A DNA stretch of 64,000 nucleotides from Cymbidium sinense. Lineage: Eukaryota; Streptophyta; Magnoliopsida; Asparagales; Orchidaceae. Positions 24,946 to 36,657 of this stretch are shown here, in pieces. Numbering within the stretch: position 1 is the stretch's first letter; each line of letters begins with the position of its first letter. Below the pieces are notes generated by a model that saw only the letters and a list, made by a program, of their open reading frames with translations, did no database searches and had not been told where the DNA came from. The position numbers and the translations under genes are program-made. The stretch lies in NCBI GenBank assembly GCA_021442155.1, contig CM038214.1, forward strand, positions 27,404,450 to 27,468,449, in the 5' to 3' direction.

Positions 24946-25379
24946 GGTTCCTCTCTCCATCTTTGGTAAATGATCATTTTCTTTGAGTATCGATAGTGGG
25001 TTTGTACTTTGGTATGAATCCAAGACTATCCTTCTTTCCATTGGCACTTAGCTCATTTCATTCTTAAGTTGAGTTAGCCAACATTGTTAGGTTTTAGGAC
25101 CGCATTCCTTGTTGGTCTTAAAACCCCCGTTGTGTTCTCCAATGGGTAAAATGAAAAGATCTAAATAAAAAAAACCATTTATAAAGACTTTCTCCTTATC
25201 ATTTTCATGATAAGGAAAGGTTCATCCTAAAATAATAAATCTTTCATAAAGAACTTTGCTTTTCAAAAGCACCTTTTCAAAATGCACTTAATAAAATATT
25301 TTCCACAAAATCTTGTCACCCTCATTTAACAATTCCCATAATTTACATGTAGGATTTTCAAAAATAAAACTAAACAACA
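24946..25379 (+). other. Tat leader, non-repetitive start
   Basis: Sequence between the primer site and the hairpin array. I see no ORF and no clear repeats. It is part of the element's untranslated leader by position. Confidence 0.5.
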
Positions 25380-27140
25380 TTTTTCAATAGCACAAATGAA
25401 CATCTTCTTTCAATTCACTTTGATGAAGATGTCATTTTCAAAATAAAATGAACAATCATCTTTTCCAAAGTCACAATCATAATCATAAAAGTTTTCAAAA
25501 AGCACGCATGAATCTTTCTATTCAATATATTCACACTTATTGAATGGAAAGTTCACTTCCGAATAAAAATAAAATTTTCAAAAAGCACACATGAACACCT
25601 TCATTTAATATACTCTTATTAAATGAAGATTTCATTCCCAACTAAAAAATAAAATATCATTTGGGAAATCTCTTTTGAACATATCTCACATATGTTTTAA
25701 GTTGAATTCTCTCTTTCAAAAAAAACAATCACACATAAAACAAAAATTTTATATTTCAAAAATAACATTGATCTCCATTCTACATACCTAAATTTGTCAA
25801 ATGGAAGTCCCATTTATAAAAAAAAAAATTCAACAATCATATTTCAAAATTTTTCAAAACGCATTTGGAACTTCATTTAACATACCCAAATTTGTTAAGT
25901 GAAGTCTCCAAATCAAAAATTAAAAATTTTAAAACACATTTAGAACTTCATTTAACATACCCAAATTTGTTAAGTCAAGTCTCCAAATTCAAAATCCAAA
26001 AAAAAAAAAATTAAATTTTACACATTTTGGAACCTCATTTAGTATAATCAAATTTGCTAAGTGAAGTTCCCAAATCAAAAAATCAAAAATCAACAATTTT
26101 CAAAGCACATTTGGAACTTCATTTAACATACCCAAATTTGTTAAGTGAAGTCTCCAAATTCAAAATCCAAAAATTTTTGAAACAACTATTTGGAACTTCA
26201 TTTAGGATACTCAAATTTGCTAAGTGAAGTTCCCAATTCCGAAAATCAAATATTTTTCAAAACATTTTTTTCAGAACTTCACCTAGCATACTCAAATTTG
26301 TTAAGGAAGTTTCCAAAGTCAAAACCAAAATTTTCAAACACCTTTGGAGCTTCTTTCCTTTGCATACAAAATTTGCTAAGGAGAAGTTTCCATTTTTAAA
26401 ACTAAAATTAAATCAAAAATCTTGAACACACCATTTGGAATTTCATTTAGCATACTCAAATTTGCTAAGTGAAATTTCCATTTCACAAAACCAAGTGGGA
26501 CTTCATCTTTAGCATACCAAATTTGCTAAAGTTGAATCTTCACTTTCAATCACATCAAAACAACAAAATGAAACACTTAAGATTCCTTTAGCATACCAAA
26601 TTTTCAAAGGATCCCACCCTTTTAAAAAAAATCAAAACATCAAAATAAAATGAAACACTTAGGATTTTCTTAGCATACCTAAATTTTCAAGAATTCTATT
26701 TTCAAAAATCAAACAAAATATGCTTGGGTTCTTCACTTAGCATACCTAAATTTGCTAAGTAAGAATTCCAAATTTTCCAAAATCAAAACAAAATTCACAA
26801 AAAAAAAAAAATAATCACTTTCAAACACTTCACTTAGCATACTAAATTTGCAAGTAAGAAAATTCCAAAACAATCAAACAAAAACTAAATCATTTGACCC
26901 TTACTTTAGCATACCTAAATTTGTTAAAGGAAAGGGTCCTCAAAATCAATAATTCATATGCAAAATAAACATTGAACCTAAGGAAGCATCCTTATCAAAA
27001 TTTTGGATCCATATTTCAACATACCCAAATTTGTTGAAGTTGGATTCATATTCAAATTCCTCTTTCAATCAATCTTCTCAAATCCATTTGAACCCCACTT
27101 AACACTTCCAAGTTGTTGGATGTGGGTTCAAATTTTCAAA
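25380..27140 (+). repeat. Leader array of about 80-bp hairpin units with covarying stems
   Basis: Units recur roughly every 75-90 bp (stem starts near 25,515, 25,598, 25,866, 25,941, 26,032, 26,111, 26,190, 26,273, 26,343, 26,431, 26,495, 26,578, 26,662, 26,727, 26,827, 26,894, 27,004, 27,087). Most have the form left arm, loop close to TACYCAAATT, right arm, then an A-rich spacer. Example arms are TTTGGAACTTCATTTAACA with TGTTAAGTGAAG(TC)TCCAAA at 25,864-25,912, CTTCATTTAATA with TATTAAATGAAG at 25,599-25,628, and CTTTCTATTCAATA with TATTGAATGGAAAG at 25,514-25,551. Arms differ between units while pairing is kept. The array sits between the primer site and gag, where LTR elements carry packaging, dimerisation and translation signals. 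Confidence 0.8.
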
Positions 27141-27179
27141 TTCAAAATTCAAAAATCTATGGAGATAGAAATTTGACAC

Positions 27180-28984
27180 AAGTTAATTTCTCATTGTAGA
27201 TTCTTTACAGTCAGTACAGTACAGTTCAATTTTAGTCTATTATAGTTAGTAAAATGGCGATTCTCAGAAGTTTGTCTTCACCTTCCCCCATGGTATGGAT
27301 CTAGCTTTAGATCAGGTTGACTTCCCATCGGAACATACCCATCACTTTGTGGGGATTTGAGGGGGAGATCACTTGTGAGGGCATTCCCTCACCATAGAAG
27401 GACCAAGGATAGTGGTCGTTATCGATAGACTTACCATTCTAATGTCTCCTCATTGAAGAGGAAAGTACCCGACTTAGTTATTATAGTGCACCGAGCTCAG
27501 TTGCATTTCATCCTTGAGTTATGTTGCCCCAGTGGGGGCTAGTACCACATCTCCCCTAAGGGTAAGGCTCCCCAGTCTCGTGGCTTGCCTCCCCTACATT
27601 TGAGTATGGGTCTAGCTCACACCTCCCATCCCATCTACCATGTAGGAACAAGAATCACATGATCAAGCGGTATCACACTGATAGCTAGAGGAGAGAGGTA
27701 GCTCAATCAGCCATGGATGAGTCTCCCATTATCACTTCACCACTGGTTACAAGAAACCAGTTCCATCCTCTCTCTCTCTCTCTCTGGATCAGACATGTAG
27801 GATGCCTGGAGGATCCATTCATCACCTCCTTTAGTGGTGCACTTGCATCCAATAGCTTTTAGGAGTAGAAGGTCATATGCTGGCCTCCGATCTATTTTAT
27901 GCTAGGTAGGCAGAGCATACAGATGCTCAAAGTATGGCACTCAGTTTGATCTTCAATATATTATCCCCCACAATGTAGGGAGGTAGATTCTCCAGGAGAG
28001 GGCCCATGAGGCCCATACAACCCACATTACTAGTAGAGGAGGTTGTCATTGTCCACCACTTTGATTGATTTTCAGCTGCTACCACAGACCATCGATAGTA
28101 TTCTTCTCACTAGGACCAGCCACCATAGGAGGGCAGTTCCTATAGAGTCGATGGTGTCTCCACCCCATTGCTCTACCCCTCATCTACCATTGCCAGTACA
28201 TGTTACAGCATCTCCCATTCCATCTAAGGCCATGAAGGCCACATCTGAGGAAAAGTGCACCCCGTTGGTGATCCGACTACAACCAAGGGATCCTACCCTT
28301 CTACACTGTCCATTGTGGTAGAGTTGAGCTCTCTCGACCTTCTACCCTGGTGGTGTGAAGGTGTCGAAAGCATTGTGGTCATCCCTTCACCAACTCCACC
28401 CATACAACTGGATGTAGAGATGGTGATAGGTTTTATAGATATTCTAGATGATAGTTCAATTGTAGAAGTGGTGGAGGAACATCTTAGGATTTTTACCCCT
28501 CTTATAGTAGTTGTAGTCAGTAGTGTCATTCATCTAGTGAGTACAGTCCACACAGGATTGACTCTCCAATGATAGGTGAGGTCCAGTGCCTCTTAGTGCA
28601 TGATAGTGATCACATCATTTTGCCTAAACTATTTGTACCTTCTAAGCTGGATCATTCCTTAGATGAAATAGTTGCAAATTATTTATGGAGAAGAAGGAAA
28701 TCTTGGGGTACGCTTAGTCCGATGAAGAGAGTCGCTTTGATCCCAATGAAGATGACTTGATGGGAGATTTAGTATGCATGGTTGACATTGGATCTCTTCT
28801 TAGGAACAATAGCCATGGAAGGTGATGAGGTTGATCAAGAGGACACCACAAAATCACAACACCTCAACACTTGAGGTAGAAGGATGAGTGATTGATAGGA
28901 TGGACATGGATTCTAGGACTTGTTAGCAGTAGTGTAAGTGCTTCAGAAATAAGCCACTTTAGTTCATCCTACCATAGTCGACAT
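27180..28984 (+). pseudogene. Possible gag N-terminal region of the plus Tat element, broken
   Basis: Less AT-rich than the leader, with a first candidate ATG near 27,254. Reading frames of 60-105 codons overlap, but none extends and I recognise no domain. By position it should be the N-terminal half of gag, or the extra ORF1 that Ogre elements carry ahead of gag. A short (CT)n run lies at 27,769-27,785. No firm call on content. Confidence 0.35.
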
Positions 28985-30125
28985 CAGTCAGCCTGAGTTA
29001 GTACATGTCTTCGACCTAATCAAGACTCTACCTCCCATTAAGCAAGGTAGCACAAGCCTATATAGGAAGAAAGTGGAAAGTACCTCCATACAAGAAAAAG
29101 ATATAAAATCAAAAGAAGCTTTGGCTCAAGCCTGGGGAGGATCATCGGTTCTAAAGGGTAGACCCTACCCAGAGGAATTTGATGCTATCCAGTATCCCAA
29201 GGGTTTTGTGCCTCCTTCCTTTAAAAGCTTTGATGGTAGTAGAAATGAGGAGACATAGCTCATTTTAATTATTGTTGCAATGGTGTGATGCTTTTTTTGA
29301 CTTTTTGTCAGTAGCCTAGCAGGTATTGCTTTTGATTAGTATGTTGAACTGCCCAACGATTTAGTAAAGACATTTGTTGAGTTAGAGCAACTCTTTATCA
29401 TGAGGTTTGCTGAAGCTAAGCAAAAGGTTAATGTAGGTGATCTTGTTGTAGCACAACATCACTTCGGTGAGTCACTTGTTGATTATATTCTCTGATGGCA
29501 TAACCTGAGTATGAACTGTGAACCACAGCTATCTGAACATCATGCCATTGAGATTCTCTTGAAAAATATCCATGGGCTGCTCACCTTCATGCTTAAGGGC
29601 TTTCCTATTAAGACATTTAAGAAGCTAATCAACAAGGTGGCTAGTCTACAAGAAGAGGCCAAACAATTGCCTTTTCAAGATAAGTTGCCCAAGCAAAAGC
29701 CATAGAAGGTATATGAGAAGCTAGGAGGAGCAGTAGAAATGGTTGATGACAAGGGAAGCAACTAGAGATTGGTCAGAGGCCATGACCTCGGGCCTCCACC
29801 TCCTTTGCCATCAGAGGCAACCCTATCGGTCTCCACCATAGCCTCCGTGGCCATAGCCTTACCATGCCACTAGTAATGCATACCCCCCAAGTAGCTATGG
29901 TCCACCTACTCTTTTAGATAAGTTAAACAAACCTTATTAATTTAAGAGGGAGGTAATCAAGAAAATCTTTAAGAATCTCTTAAAGAAACTTGATTTTTAG
30001 CTACCTGAGCCTAGGAGACCAGAGGAAGTAGGAAAAGTCATGATCCAAACTTTTTCCCTTACCACTGAATGCTAGGCCACATTTTGGAGGATTGCTTCAC
30101 ATTCAAGGACTGGCTTGAACACATT
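28985..30125 (+). pseudogene. Tat gag, capsid and zinc-knuckle-like region, broken
   Basis: At 29,164-29,212 the frame reads PYPEEFDAIQYPKGF, the conserved entry of Tat-lineage gag. FDGSRNE follows, then after stops AFD-Y-ELPNDLVKTF, FIMRFAEAKQ, GESLVDYI and WHNLSMNCEPQLSEHHA (to about 29,550), matching the retrotransposon gag core. At 30,039-30,121 another frame reads HDPNFFPYH, stop, MLGHILEDCFTFKDWLEH, the H/C-containing block Tat elements have after the capsid. Gag packages element RNA into virus-like particles. Numerous stops and at least three frame changes make it non-functional. Confidence 0.8.
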
Positions 30126-30750
30126 TCAAGATCAGTGCTGTAGTTATCCCAAAGGAATACCTTATGGAACAACCTTCTAGTTCCATTAGGGTAATCCTTG
30201 GGGATACATGTGATCCTACCAAAACCAAAGAAAGTTGGGACATTTCTTCATCTAAAACCTCTAAGAAAATAATTCATAAGATCAATAAGCTTTTCTTGTA
30301 GGTGCTTGAGTCAGCTCAAACCTCCAACACCAAGGAAGGTTTGCAAGTTGCCAGTGCCAACTCTAGATAAGTGGGAGCTCAGTAGCAGTAGTAGCAACCT
30401 CAGCATGTGTCGGCCCAGGATAGCCCCTTAGCATAGCCACTGACCATGTCTAGCCTCCATCCTTCAGTTGCAACTTCCACACCGATGACTTATTCCATTT
30501 TAGCTAGCTTTTCATTTTCTTCTACTACTAGAACTCTTGTATCAATGGATAAGGGCATCAAATCCCTTACTCCACTCACTTTACTTGACTTCTACTTTGT
30601 ACCTCCAAATAATTCAAGAAATTGAAGAATAAAGCTAGTTTGAATTACATCTGTGTCACTTCTGATGGGTTATCTTCTTCTATTCCTAACGATAACTCTT
30701 TAAGTCTAACTAAATATAATAATTTTAATCTTCCTCTTTTTGATTCATAG
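30126..30750 (+). other. Degraded gag-protease linker of the plus Tat element
   Basis: Glutamine- and serine-rich fragments and stops, with no domain recognised. It sits between the zinc-knuckle-like block and the pre-protease region. Confidence 0.45.
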
Positions 30751-31747
30751 TTGTACTTTCCAACTCTGAATACTATGGGTTCACCTCTTGAGATAAACTT
30801 GGAATCATTTGATTCTGAGGGTCCCATAGAAGAAGATGTAGGTGAGCCTGAATACTATGGGTCCACCACCTTGCCTCAAGAGATCACTGAAGTCAACCTC
30901 CATAGTGGCAAGGTTCTACCTCCTAGGGCTACACCTCAAGATAGAGGGAAACAAGTCATTGGTACTGAAGATCAAGAAGCCCTTCCATAGGATGCTCCAC
31001 CCTTGGATATGCTTGTGGAAGACCAGCCAAAGGTGGACTACAATGTCCTTTCTCATCTAAGAAAGTTGTCATCTAAGCTAAGCATATATGATGCCCTTGT
31101 CTTATACAAAAGATGAGGGAATAACTAATCAAGGCCCTCCTTGATCCTAAAATATACTTAGCTCAGCTAACCGCTATAGGTGAGGAAGCGCATTATGAAA
31201 AATAAGCCCAAGGGATCACCTTCACAGATGAAGACCTTCTTCTAGGGGACTTAGAGCACAACCATCCCCACTACATCATAACTGGCATGGAGAGGTTCAA
31301 ACTCGCCAGGATTCTCATGGATTCAGGTGCATTGATAAAAATTATGATTCTAAAGACCCTTGCCTAATTGAAGTTTGATATCTCCACACTTTGAGGAGAT
31401 AGGATGATGTTTAAAGGATTTAATGATCAAGTTGAGTAGATTTTAGGTTTTATAGTGTTACCTTTGGAGATAGGTGACTAGAAGACTGAAGCCAAGTTCT
31501 ACATCATTGATTTGAATACTTCGTGCACTACTTTGCTTGGCAGGCCTTGGATACATCAGAATAAGATCGTTCCAATCTTCTCTTCATTAGTGCATCAAGT
31601 TAAGAAAACATGGAATTAAATACCTTATCAATGGGGATGAAAAGTCATTTTCAATTAGAGAGGTTGAGATTTATGAGGATGTGACCTACTATCTTCCTCA
31701 AAACACCCTTTCTCATGAACTTGGACAAAATTCAAATGCAGAACCAA
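30751..31747 (+). pseudogene. Tat aspartic protease with pre-protease segment, broken
   Basis: The pre-protease part reads EITEVNLHSGKVLPP (about 30,880) and KVDYNVLSHLRKLSSKLSIY with DAL following (about 31,030-31,095), the usual D-Y-x-x-L-x-x-L-x-x-x-P-x-x-L-S-x-Y-D-A-L segment. The protease core at about 31,260-31,590 has HPHYITGMERFKLARILM and the active-site triplet D-S-G at 31,320-31,328, then FKGFNDQVE, KFYIIDLNTSCTTLLGRPWI and HQNKIVPIFSSLVHQ. The D-(S/T)-G motif is intact, but in-frame stops interrupt the domain. After a frameshift the C-terminal flank continues as KYLINGDEKSFSIREVEIYED to about 31,690. The protease would cut Gag-Pol into its parts. Confidence 0.85.
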
Positions 31748-32790
31748 AAGAAAAAAAATAAAATAAAATAAAAGATAAAAGAAAAAATGAAAAGAAAATA
31801 AAAGTCTAAGTGAACAAGAAAGGAATTGAAGAAATAATAGATGATATCACATTCCACCCACATTCATTCCTTCATATGGACATGTGGGTAGGATGGCTCA
31901 ACCTCCACTAGGTAGAGGCAGAGGCAAATAGAGGCAGTTCCAAAGGTGGGAGACCCCTCAAGTTAGCATTCAGCCAATAGAGGTTGTGTTCTAGTTCATA
32001 GGAGTACCCCTATTATTCACGTAGACTTGGAATCCAGCTTAGAGGATGAGTCTAATGTGATTAGTATACCATCCAACCCCTCTCAGTTCCATTGGAGGTG
32101 ACTTTTGATCCAGCCAGAGACGAAGACCAGGCCTCCAAGCAAAGCAAAGTATTCGAATCTAGTTTATGTGAAACTATTAGGCACTTGGGAACCTTAGCTC
32201 TTACCTCATTTACATCTCAGAAAGTTGAAGGTTTAGTAGTTAAGGAGGTCCCTATGTCTTCCAGTGACATGAAGCAAAAGAAGTTCTTTTTGGGATCATC
32301 CTCCTCAATCCCTGAAGTTGATGTAGAGCTTGAGGAAGATACTTTTAAAGAGTTAATGGAATTACCTTTTGACTTTTACTCACCTTGTGTTCAAAATCTT
32401 ATACAAAAGGTTTAGTTCCTCACACATGGTCCAAGCACATATTAGAATACTTCGAAAAGCTATGGAACAATACAAGCAGGGAAGCATAATCAAGAGCAGG
32501 ACTAGGATTCAGTACAATGGTCGATGATGAAGATTATTGCCTAGTTGTTACCAACCATTTGGAGTCTGATAGGTTCTTCTCACACATCTCCAACTCTTAT
32601 GAGAATGTGTGCTTAGAAAATTCAGATGATCTAGATGATCTCCAAGTAAAAGAGGCACTGCTAGAATTTGAAGAGGAGATTCATTCAACAATTGACAAGC
32701 TTAAATAAATCAACCACGAGATAGAAGAAAATCCTTGCCCAACATACATCAATTCATTGTTGAATGAAAAATAAACCAATGGCTTAGTTA
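31748..32790 (+). pseudogene. Protease-RT spacer of the plus Tat element
   Basis: Begins with a lysine-coding A-rich tract (31,748-31,810). Two acidic open stretches follow: 32,092-32,415 (about 107 codons, with a PEVDVELEEDTF segment) and 32,517-32,708 (about 63 codons, with DDLDDLQVKEALLEFEEEIH). Tat elements have a long acidic spacer here, and Ogre carries an intron in this interval. I see no certain splice sites. The spacer runs into the 'LLTEFKDCM' entry of RT near 32,790. Confidence 0.6.
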
Positions 32791-33570
32791 GGCTATTGAC
32801 TGAGTTTAAAGACTGCATGGAGTTATGAAGAAATGCCCAGATTATCTTATGACATAGCAGTCCACAAGCTAGCAATAGATCCTAACATTACCCCTATTAA
32901 GCAAGCTCCTAGATGCATGCGATTAGAAATTAAAAGGTCATTTCTAAAGTCAAGAAATTGATCGATGCTGGTTTCATTAGAGAATAAAAATATCCTACCT
33001 AGTTAGCCAGTGTCATCCTAATTAAGAAGAAGAATGACCAAATTCATAATTATGTCAATTTTAGGGACTTGAACAAGGCATGTCCTAAGGATGAGTTTCC
33101 TCTTCTTATACTAGAATTAATGGTGGACATCACCTCATCTCATGCAGTATTCTCTTTCATGGATGGATCATCTGCTATAACCAAATCAAGATGTCTCGAA
33201 GATGAAAGAAACACTTTTTTGAACCCCGATCGAATCTTATTATAGGGTCATGCCTTTGGCCTTAAAATGCTGCTACATACCATACCATGACTCATCTTCA
33301 ATGAACTCATCCATCATCAGGTTGAGTGCTATGTTGATGATTTAGTAGTCAAAAGCTTAGAAAAGGAAGACCACCTCTTTGACTTGAGAGTAGTTTTTGA
33401 ACGGTTAAGAAAATATAACCTCAAGATGAATCCCCTGAAGTGTGCATTCGAAGTTTCTTCAAGGAAATTCCTTGGGTTTTATTTGACCGGAATAGAAATA
33501 GATCCTAAAAGATTAAAGCTATCTTAGAAATGCCACCTCTAAGAGTTTAACTCTCGATCCTTTCAAGGTT
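32791..33570 (+). pseudogene. Tat reverse transcriptase, broken
   Basis: Reading across frames the RT blocks are in order: LTEFKDCME (about 32,795), NVRAAIDPNITPIKQAP-like entry (about 32,870-32,915), KLIDAGFIRE (about 32,957-32,990), ASVILIKKKN (about 33,008-33,040), YVNFRDLNKACPKDEFPL (33,051-33,104), FSFMDG (about 33,152), GHAFGLKMLLH (about 33,246), the catalytic YVDD at 33,330-33,341, KEDHLFDLRVVFERLRKYNL (about 33,365-33,425), and MNPLKCAFEVSSRKFLGFYL (33,427-33,486). The YVDD metal-binding pair is intact. Stops and frameshifts between the blocks prevent expression of a full enzyme. It copies element RNA into DNA from the tRNA-Arg primer. Confidence 0.9.
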
Positions 33571-34071
33571 GGTGTATCTAAGATGCTTTATCTCAAACTA
33601 TGAGATGCAAACCATTCTCAAGCATGTCAAAAGGATGCCAAGTTCAAGTGGGATGATAAGTAGCATGCTTTTCAAAGACATCAAAGAGTACTTGGTGAAG
33701 CCGTTCTAGCCTATCCCAGTCATCATTTTACACTACTTGGATGACTCTCTGCTTTGTTGGCCCAAATGATGATGAAGGAAGGAGAGTCTCTATTACCTCA
33801 TCACGATTCTTGAAGAAAACTATCCACCTATTGAGAAACATTACTAGCTTTGATCTTTGCATCTACAGCTATAGGTGAACTTGATCTGAACAAATCCACT
33901 ATCTCATGACAACATTATGGATGTTTGGATATGGTTATCATCTTTGATATCACATTTATACCCCCATGCGTAAAGGATAAGCACTAGTGGATTTCTTAGC
34001 GCATACCCACTTCGATTCTCGCTTAGTGATGATATCCCTGATGTGAACTTAGGGGAGGCGGCAACCATCGA
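33571..34071 (+). pseudogene. RT-RNase H connection region, degraded
   Basis: Fragments of the RT thumb/connection can be sensed ('LSRLVYLRCFISN' near 33,555-33,600; a 'LYYLITILEENYPPIEK'-like stretch near 33,795-33,840), but the reading frame changes repeatedly. Placement between RT and RNase H supports the call. Confidence 0.55.
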
Positions 34072-34712
34072 TGGGAGATGTATTTTGATGGTGCTTCTTT
34101 TCTTGAAGGTGAAGCACCACATCTATTCTCCCGGAAAGGCAGGTAGGAATAGTTCTTCTAACTCTAAATATGATGAGATTCTCATACTATCTTTCCAACC
34201 CCAGCACCAATAATGAAGTTGAGCATGAGGCTTTGATTATCGGTCTAGAGTTAGCCATCACTATCAGTGTCAAGAGCATCAACATCTTTGGGGATTCTCA
34301 ATTAGTCATCAACCAGATTGCTTGGTCCTACTAGGTTCTCAAACCCAAGCTTTGTCATTACTATGAGTATGCCATGAAGTTGTTGGCCCAAATTCCTAAA
34401 GTCATAATCTACAAGGTTCCTCGAGCAGAGAATGCAGTAGCAAATTCCTTGGCCAAACTTCCCAAAGAGTTGGCATGTCCGGAAAATGAGTCCATTTCAA
34501 TAAGGGTTCAAAATAGACAAGTCCTATCCCTTATTGATTCTAAACTCATCGAGAGACTTTCTCTTGAAGGGAAGGTTGTCGTTACCAAAATGGACAAGGA
34601 GCTAGATTGGAGGCAGCTGTTCATAGATTATTTGAACACCGGCAAAAATACCACAAGAGAAATCACAAGCCCATCAAGTGAAATGAAGAGCTCTCTCCTA
34701 TGCTCTCGTTGA
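34072..34712 (+). pseudogene. Tat RNase H, broken by frameshift
   Basis: WEMYFDGASFLEG at 34,072-34,110 holds the first catalytic Asp (Y-F-D-G). After a frameshift come STNNEVEHEALIIGLELAI (second acidic site, E in N-E-x-E-x-E-A-L; about 34,195-34,262), INIFGDSQLVINQI (third Asp; 34,279-34,320) and, past one stop, VPRAENAVANSLAKLPKELA (34,415-34,474). The last part replaces the usual A-D-A-L with A-N-S-L, a loss of the fourth catalytic Asp. The open frame 34,374-34,712 carries on into the spacer before integrase. RNase H removes template RNA during reverse transcription. Confidence 0.9.
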
Positions 34713-34744
34713 TGGTACCCTTTTTCACCGGTCCTTTGACCAAA

Positions 34745-35816
34745 TTGGTTATGCTATTTAGACAAACACGAAGCCCATGGAATTGTAACTGAGGTACACT
34801 CAGATCTATGCTGAGCTCATCAATCTAGTCTAAAGATGAAGATCAAAAGACTAGGATACTACTGGCCTTCGATGATCACAGATTGCATGGATGTAGCTAG
34901 GAGATGCCATCAAGGTTAGGTACATGGTGTGGTCCTCCACCAACCACCAAACATTCTACATCCTACATTGGCTTCATAGCCATTTAAGTTTTGGGGTACC
35001 ACATTGTAGTCGATCATCCTCCTTCTTCCAGGGGTCGATTCATCTTAGCTACTACTTTTCCAAGTGGGTCAAAACCATCCCACTTAGAGAGGTCATAGCT
35101 CATCATGTGCTCTAATTTTTCAAGAACCATATTGTATATAGGTTCAGGGTGCCTCGATGAATTATATCTGATAATGGTATTGCATTCAAAAGCATGAAGA
35201 TCTTGCTTAGTAGATATAGATTGGAGATACTCCACAATTTATTACCCTAGAATAAATGGCTTAGCAGAAGCATTCAATAAAACTCTCATCCAGATACTGA
35301 AGAAGACTCTTTATGATAAGAAACAATAGTGGAATGATCAGTTGGTTGAAGCTTTATGGGCATATCGCACCATATACCGATCTCCAACTCAATCTATCCC
35401 ATTTTCTTTATTGTATGGGTCTGAAGCCGTTCTTCCTTTAAAAATTGAACTCCCATCACTAAGGATAACATTGGGTAACAAGATCACTATAGAGTAGAAT
35501 TCAAACTTGTGATTAGAAGAGCTCGAAGGTTTGGAAGAAAGTCTTCTATGGGCATGCCAGAACCTCGAGTTGTACAAGGCAAAATGATTCAAGCTCACAA
35601 CAAGCTAGTCCGCCCTAGGTCTTTTTGAGTAGGAGAACTTGTGTTAGTCCTAAGGAGACCATTGTTGTATCAAAAGATAAGTTTGAACCCACTTGGGAAG
35701 GCCCCTATGTCATAGAGAAGGCCTACCAAGGAGGATCTTATCAACTTATTGATTATAAAGGGGAACACCCGATGCTTCCAATTAATGGGCTCTATCTAAA
35801 GAAATATTACCCATGA
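34745..35816 (+). pseudogene. Tat integrase with C-terminal GPY/F module, broken
   Basis: The zinc-binding region reads HEAHGIV, then [20 protein letters not shown] and ARRCHQG (about 34,770-34,915). The core keeps SYYFSKWVKTIPLREV (about 35,050-35,095), ISDNGIAFKS with the second catalytic Asp (35,164-35,193) and NGLAEAFNKTL with the catalytic Glu (35,251-35,283). The first Asp is not readable. The C-terminal segment 35,625-35,816 is open and reads VSKDKFEPTWEGPYVI, GGSYQLIDYKGEHP and NGLYLKKYYP before its stop, the GPY/F module. There is no chromodomain, as expected of Tat rather than chromoviruses. Several stops and frameshifts block function. Confidence 0.88.
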
Positions 35817-36557
35817 AACAAATCATGTTTGAAAACAATCATTAATAAAAAGAACAAAATTTGATTCCATTCATCAAATCTTCTCTTCTTTTTGAAGCAT
35901 TGTTTGCTTATCTTGTGAATCTTCCATGACGTGTTTAGGGTAGGTGTAAGAGTCCCCTAGTGGCATCCTATCCCTCTTTCACATATAACACAATATCCAA
36001 TGCTTTTTAGAAGAACTAGAGGCATCCTATTTTGATTAGCATAACTAAGATAGGTGTGAGAAAACCCAAGCGACATCCTTTCTTAGTGGGAATCCTGTTA
36101 GCCATCCATGGTGCCACTTCATCAAATCCCTAGTGTGTTTAAGGTAGGTGTAAGAGTCCCCCAGAGGCATCCTATTCTTTTTAACACATGCACAATAATA
36201 AACACAAATCTTATATCTCAAGCTATTTTGATGTGAGAGCAAGCCCCTTGTGGCAGTCACTCATTAGCTACTATAGGTCAGGTCTACATGCTACCTCACT
36301 AGTATGTCACCTAGTGGTCATTTATTGGAGGATGTGAGTCCCTACGCTTTCTTCCTAACTTGATCATTGTAAACCAAAGAGCACCTTGTTAGTATGGTAG
36401 GCTTCATTTCCTAGCCAGTAAGATACCTTATGTTGACTTTGCTTAAGAAGATGTGAGTCCCCGTGCTTTCTTCTTGAACTAGCCATCATGCTCTAACTAG
36501 GTCGAATATGTTTGAGGTTTAGGATAAGTCCACCAGAGGCTCCTTTCCTCTTAACTA
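35817..36557 (+). repeat. 3' UTR of the plus Tat element, with short tandem repeats
   Basis: The motif 'ggtaggtgtaagagtccc' followed by 'catcctat' occurs near 35,940 and 36,140, with a decayed copy near 36,050. The right half (36,280-36,500) is the inverted counterpart of 13,750-14,250. The sequence is cut by the assembly gap, so the polypurine tract and 3' LTR are not in view. Confidence 0.7.
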
Positions 36558-36657
36558 NNNNNNNNNNNNNNNNNNNNNNNNNNNNNNNNNNNNNNNNNNN
36601 NNNNNNNNNNNNNNNNNNNNNNNNNNNNNNNNNNNNNNNNNNNNNNNNNNNNNNNNN
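36558..36657. other. Assembly gap, 100 N
   Basis: Exactly 100 N, the usual placeholder for a gap of unknown size. Tat 3' UTR on the left does not continue on the right, so the join may bring together distant sequence. Confidence 0.99.

Noticed and set aside
25380..27140. CRISPR-like array
   Set aside because: Repeat-spacer appearance is superficial: the variable parts are the paired stems, spacing is irregular, and the context is a plant retrotransposon leader.
27769..27785. (CT)n tract as a polypurine or promoter element
   Set aside because: A short microsatellite far from either LTR; nothing links it to a function.
28043..28572. ORFs of 92 and 105 codons before gag as an independent gene
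   Set aside because: They lie between the leader and gag of the Tat element, overlap in different frames and show no domain; more likely a decayed gag N-terminus or ORF1.
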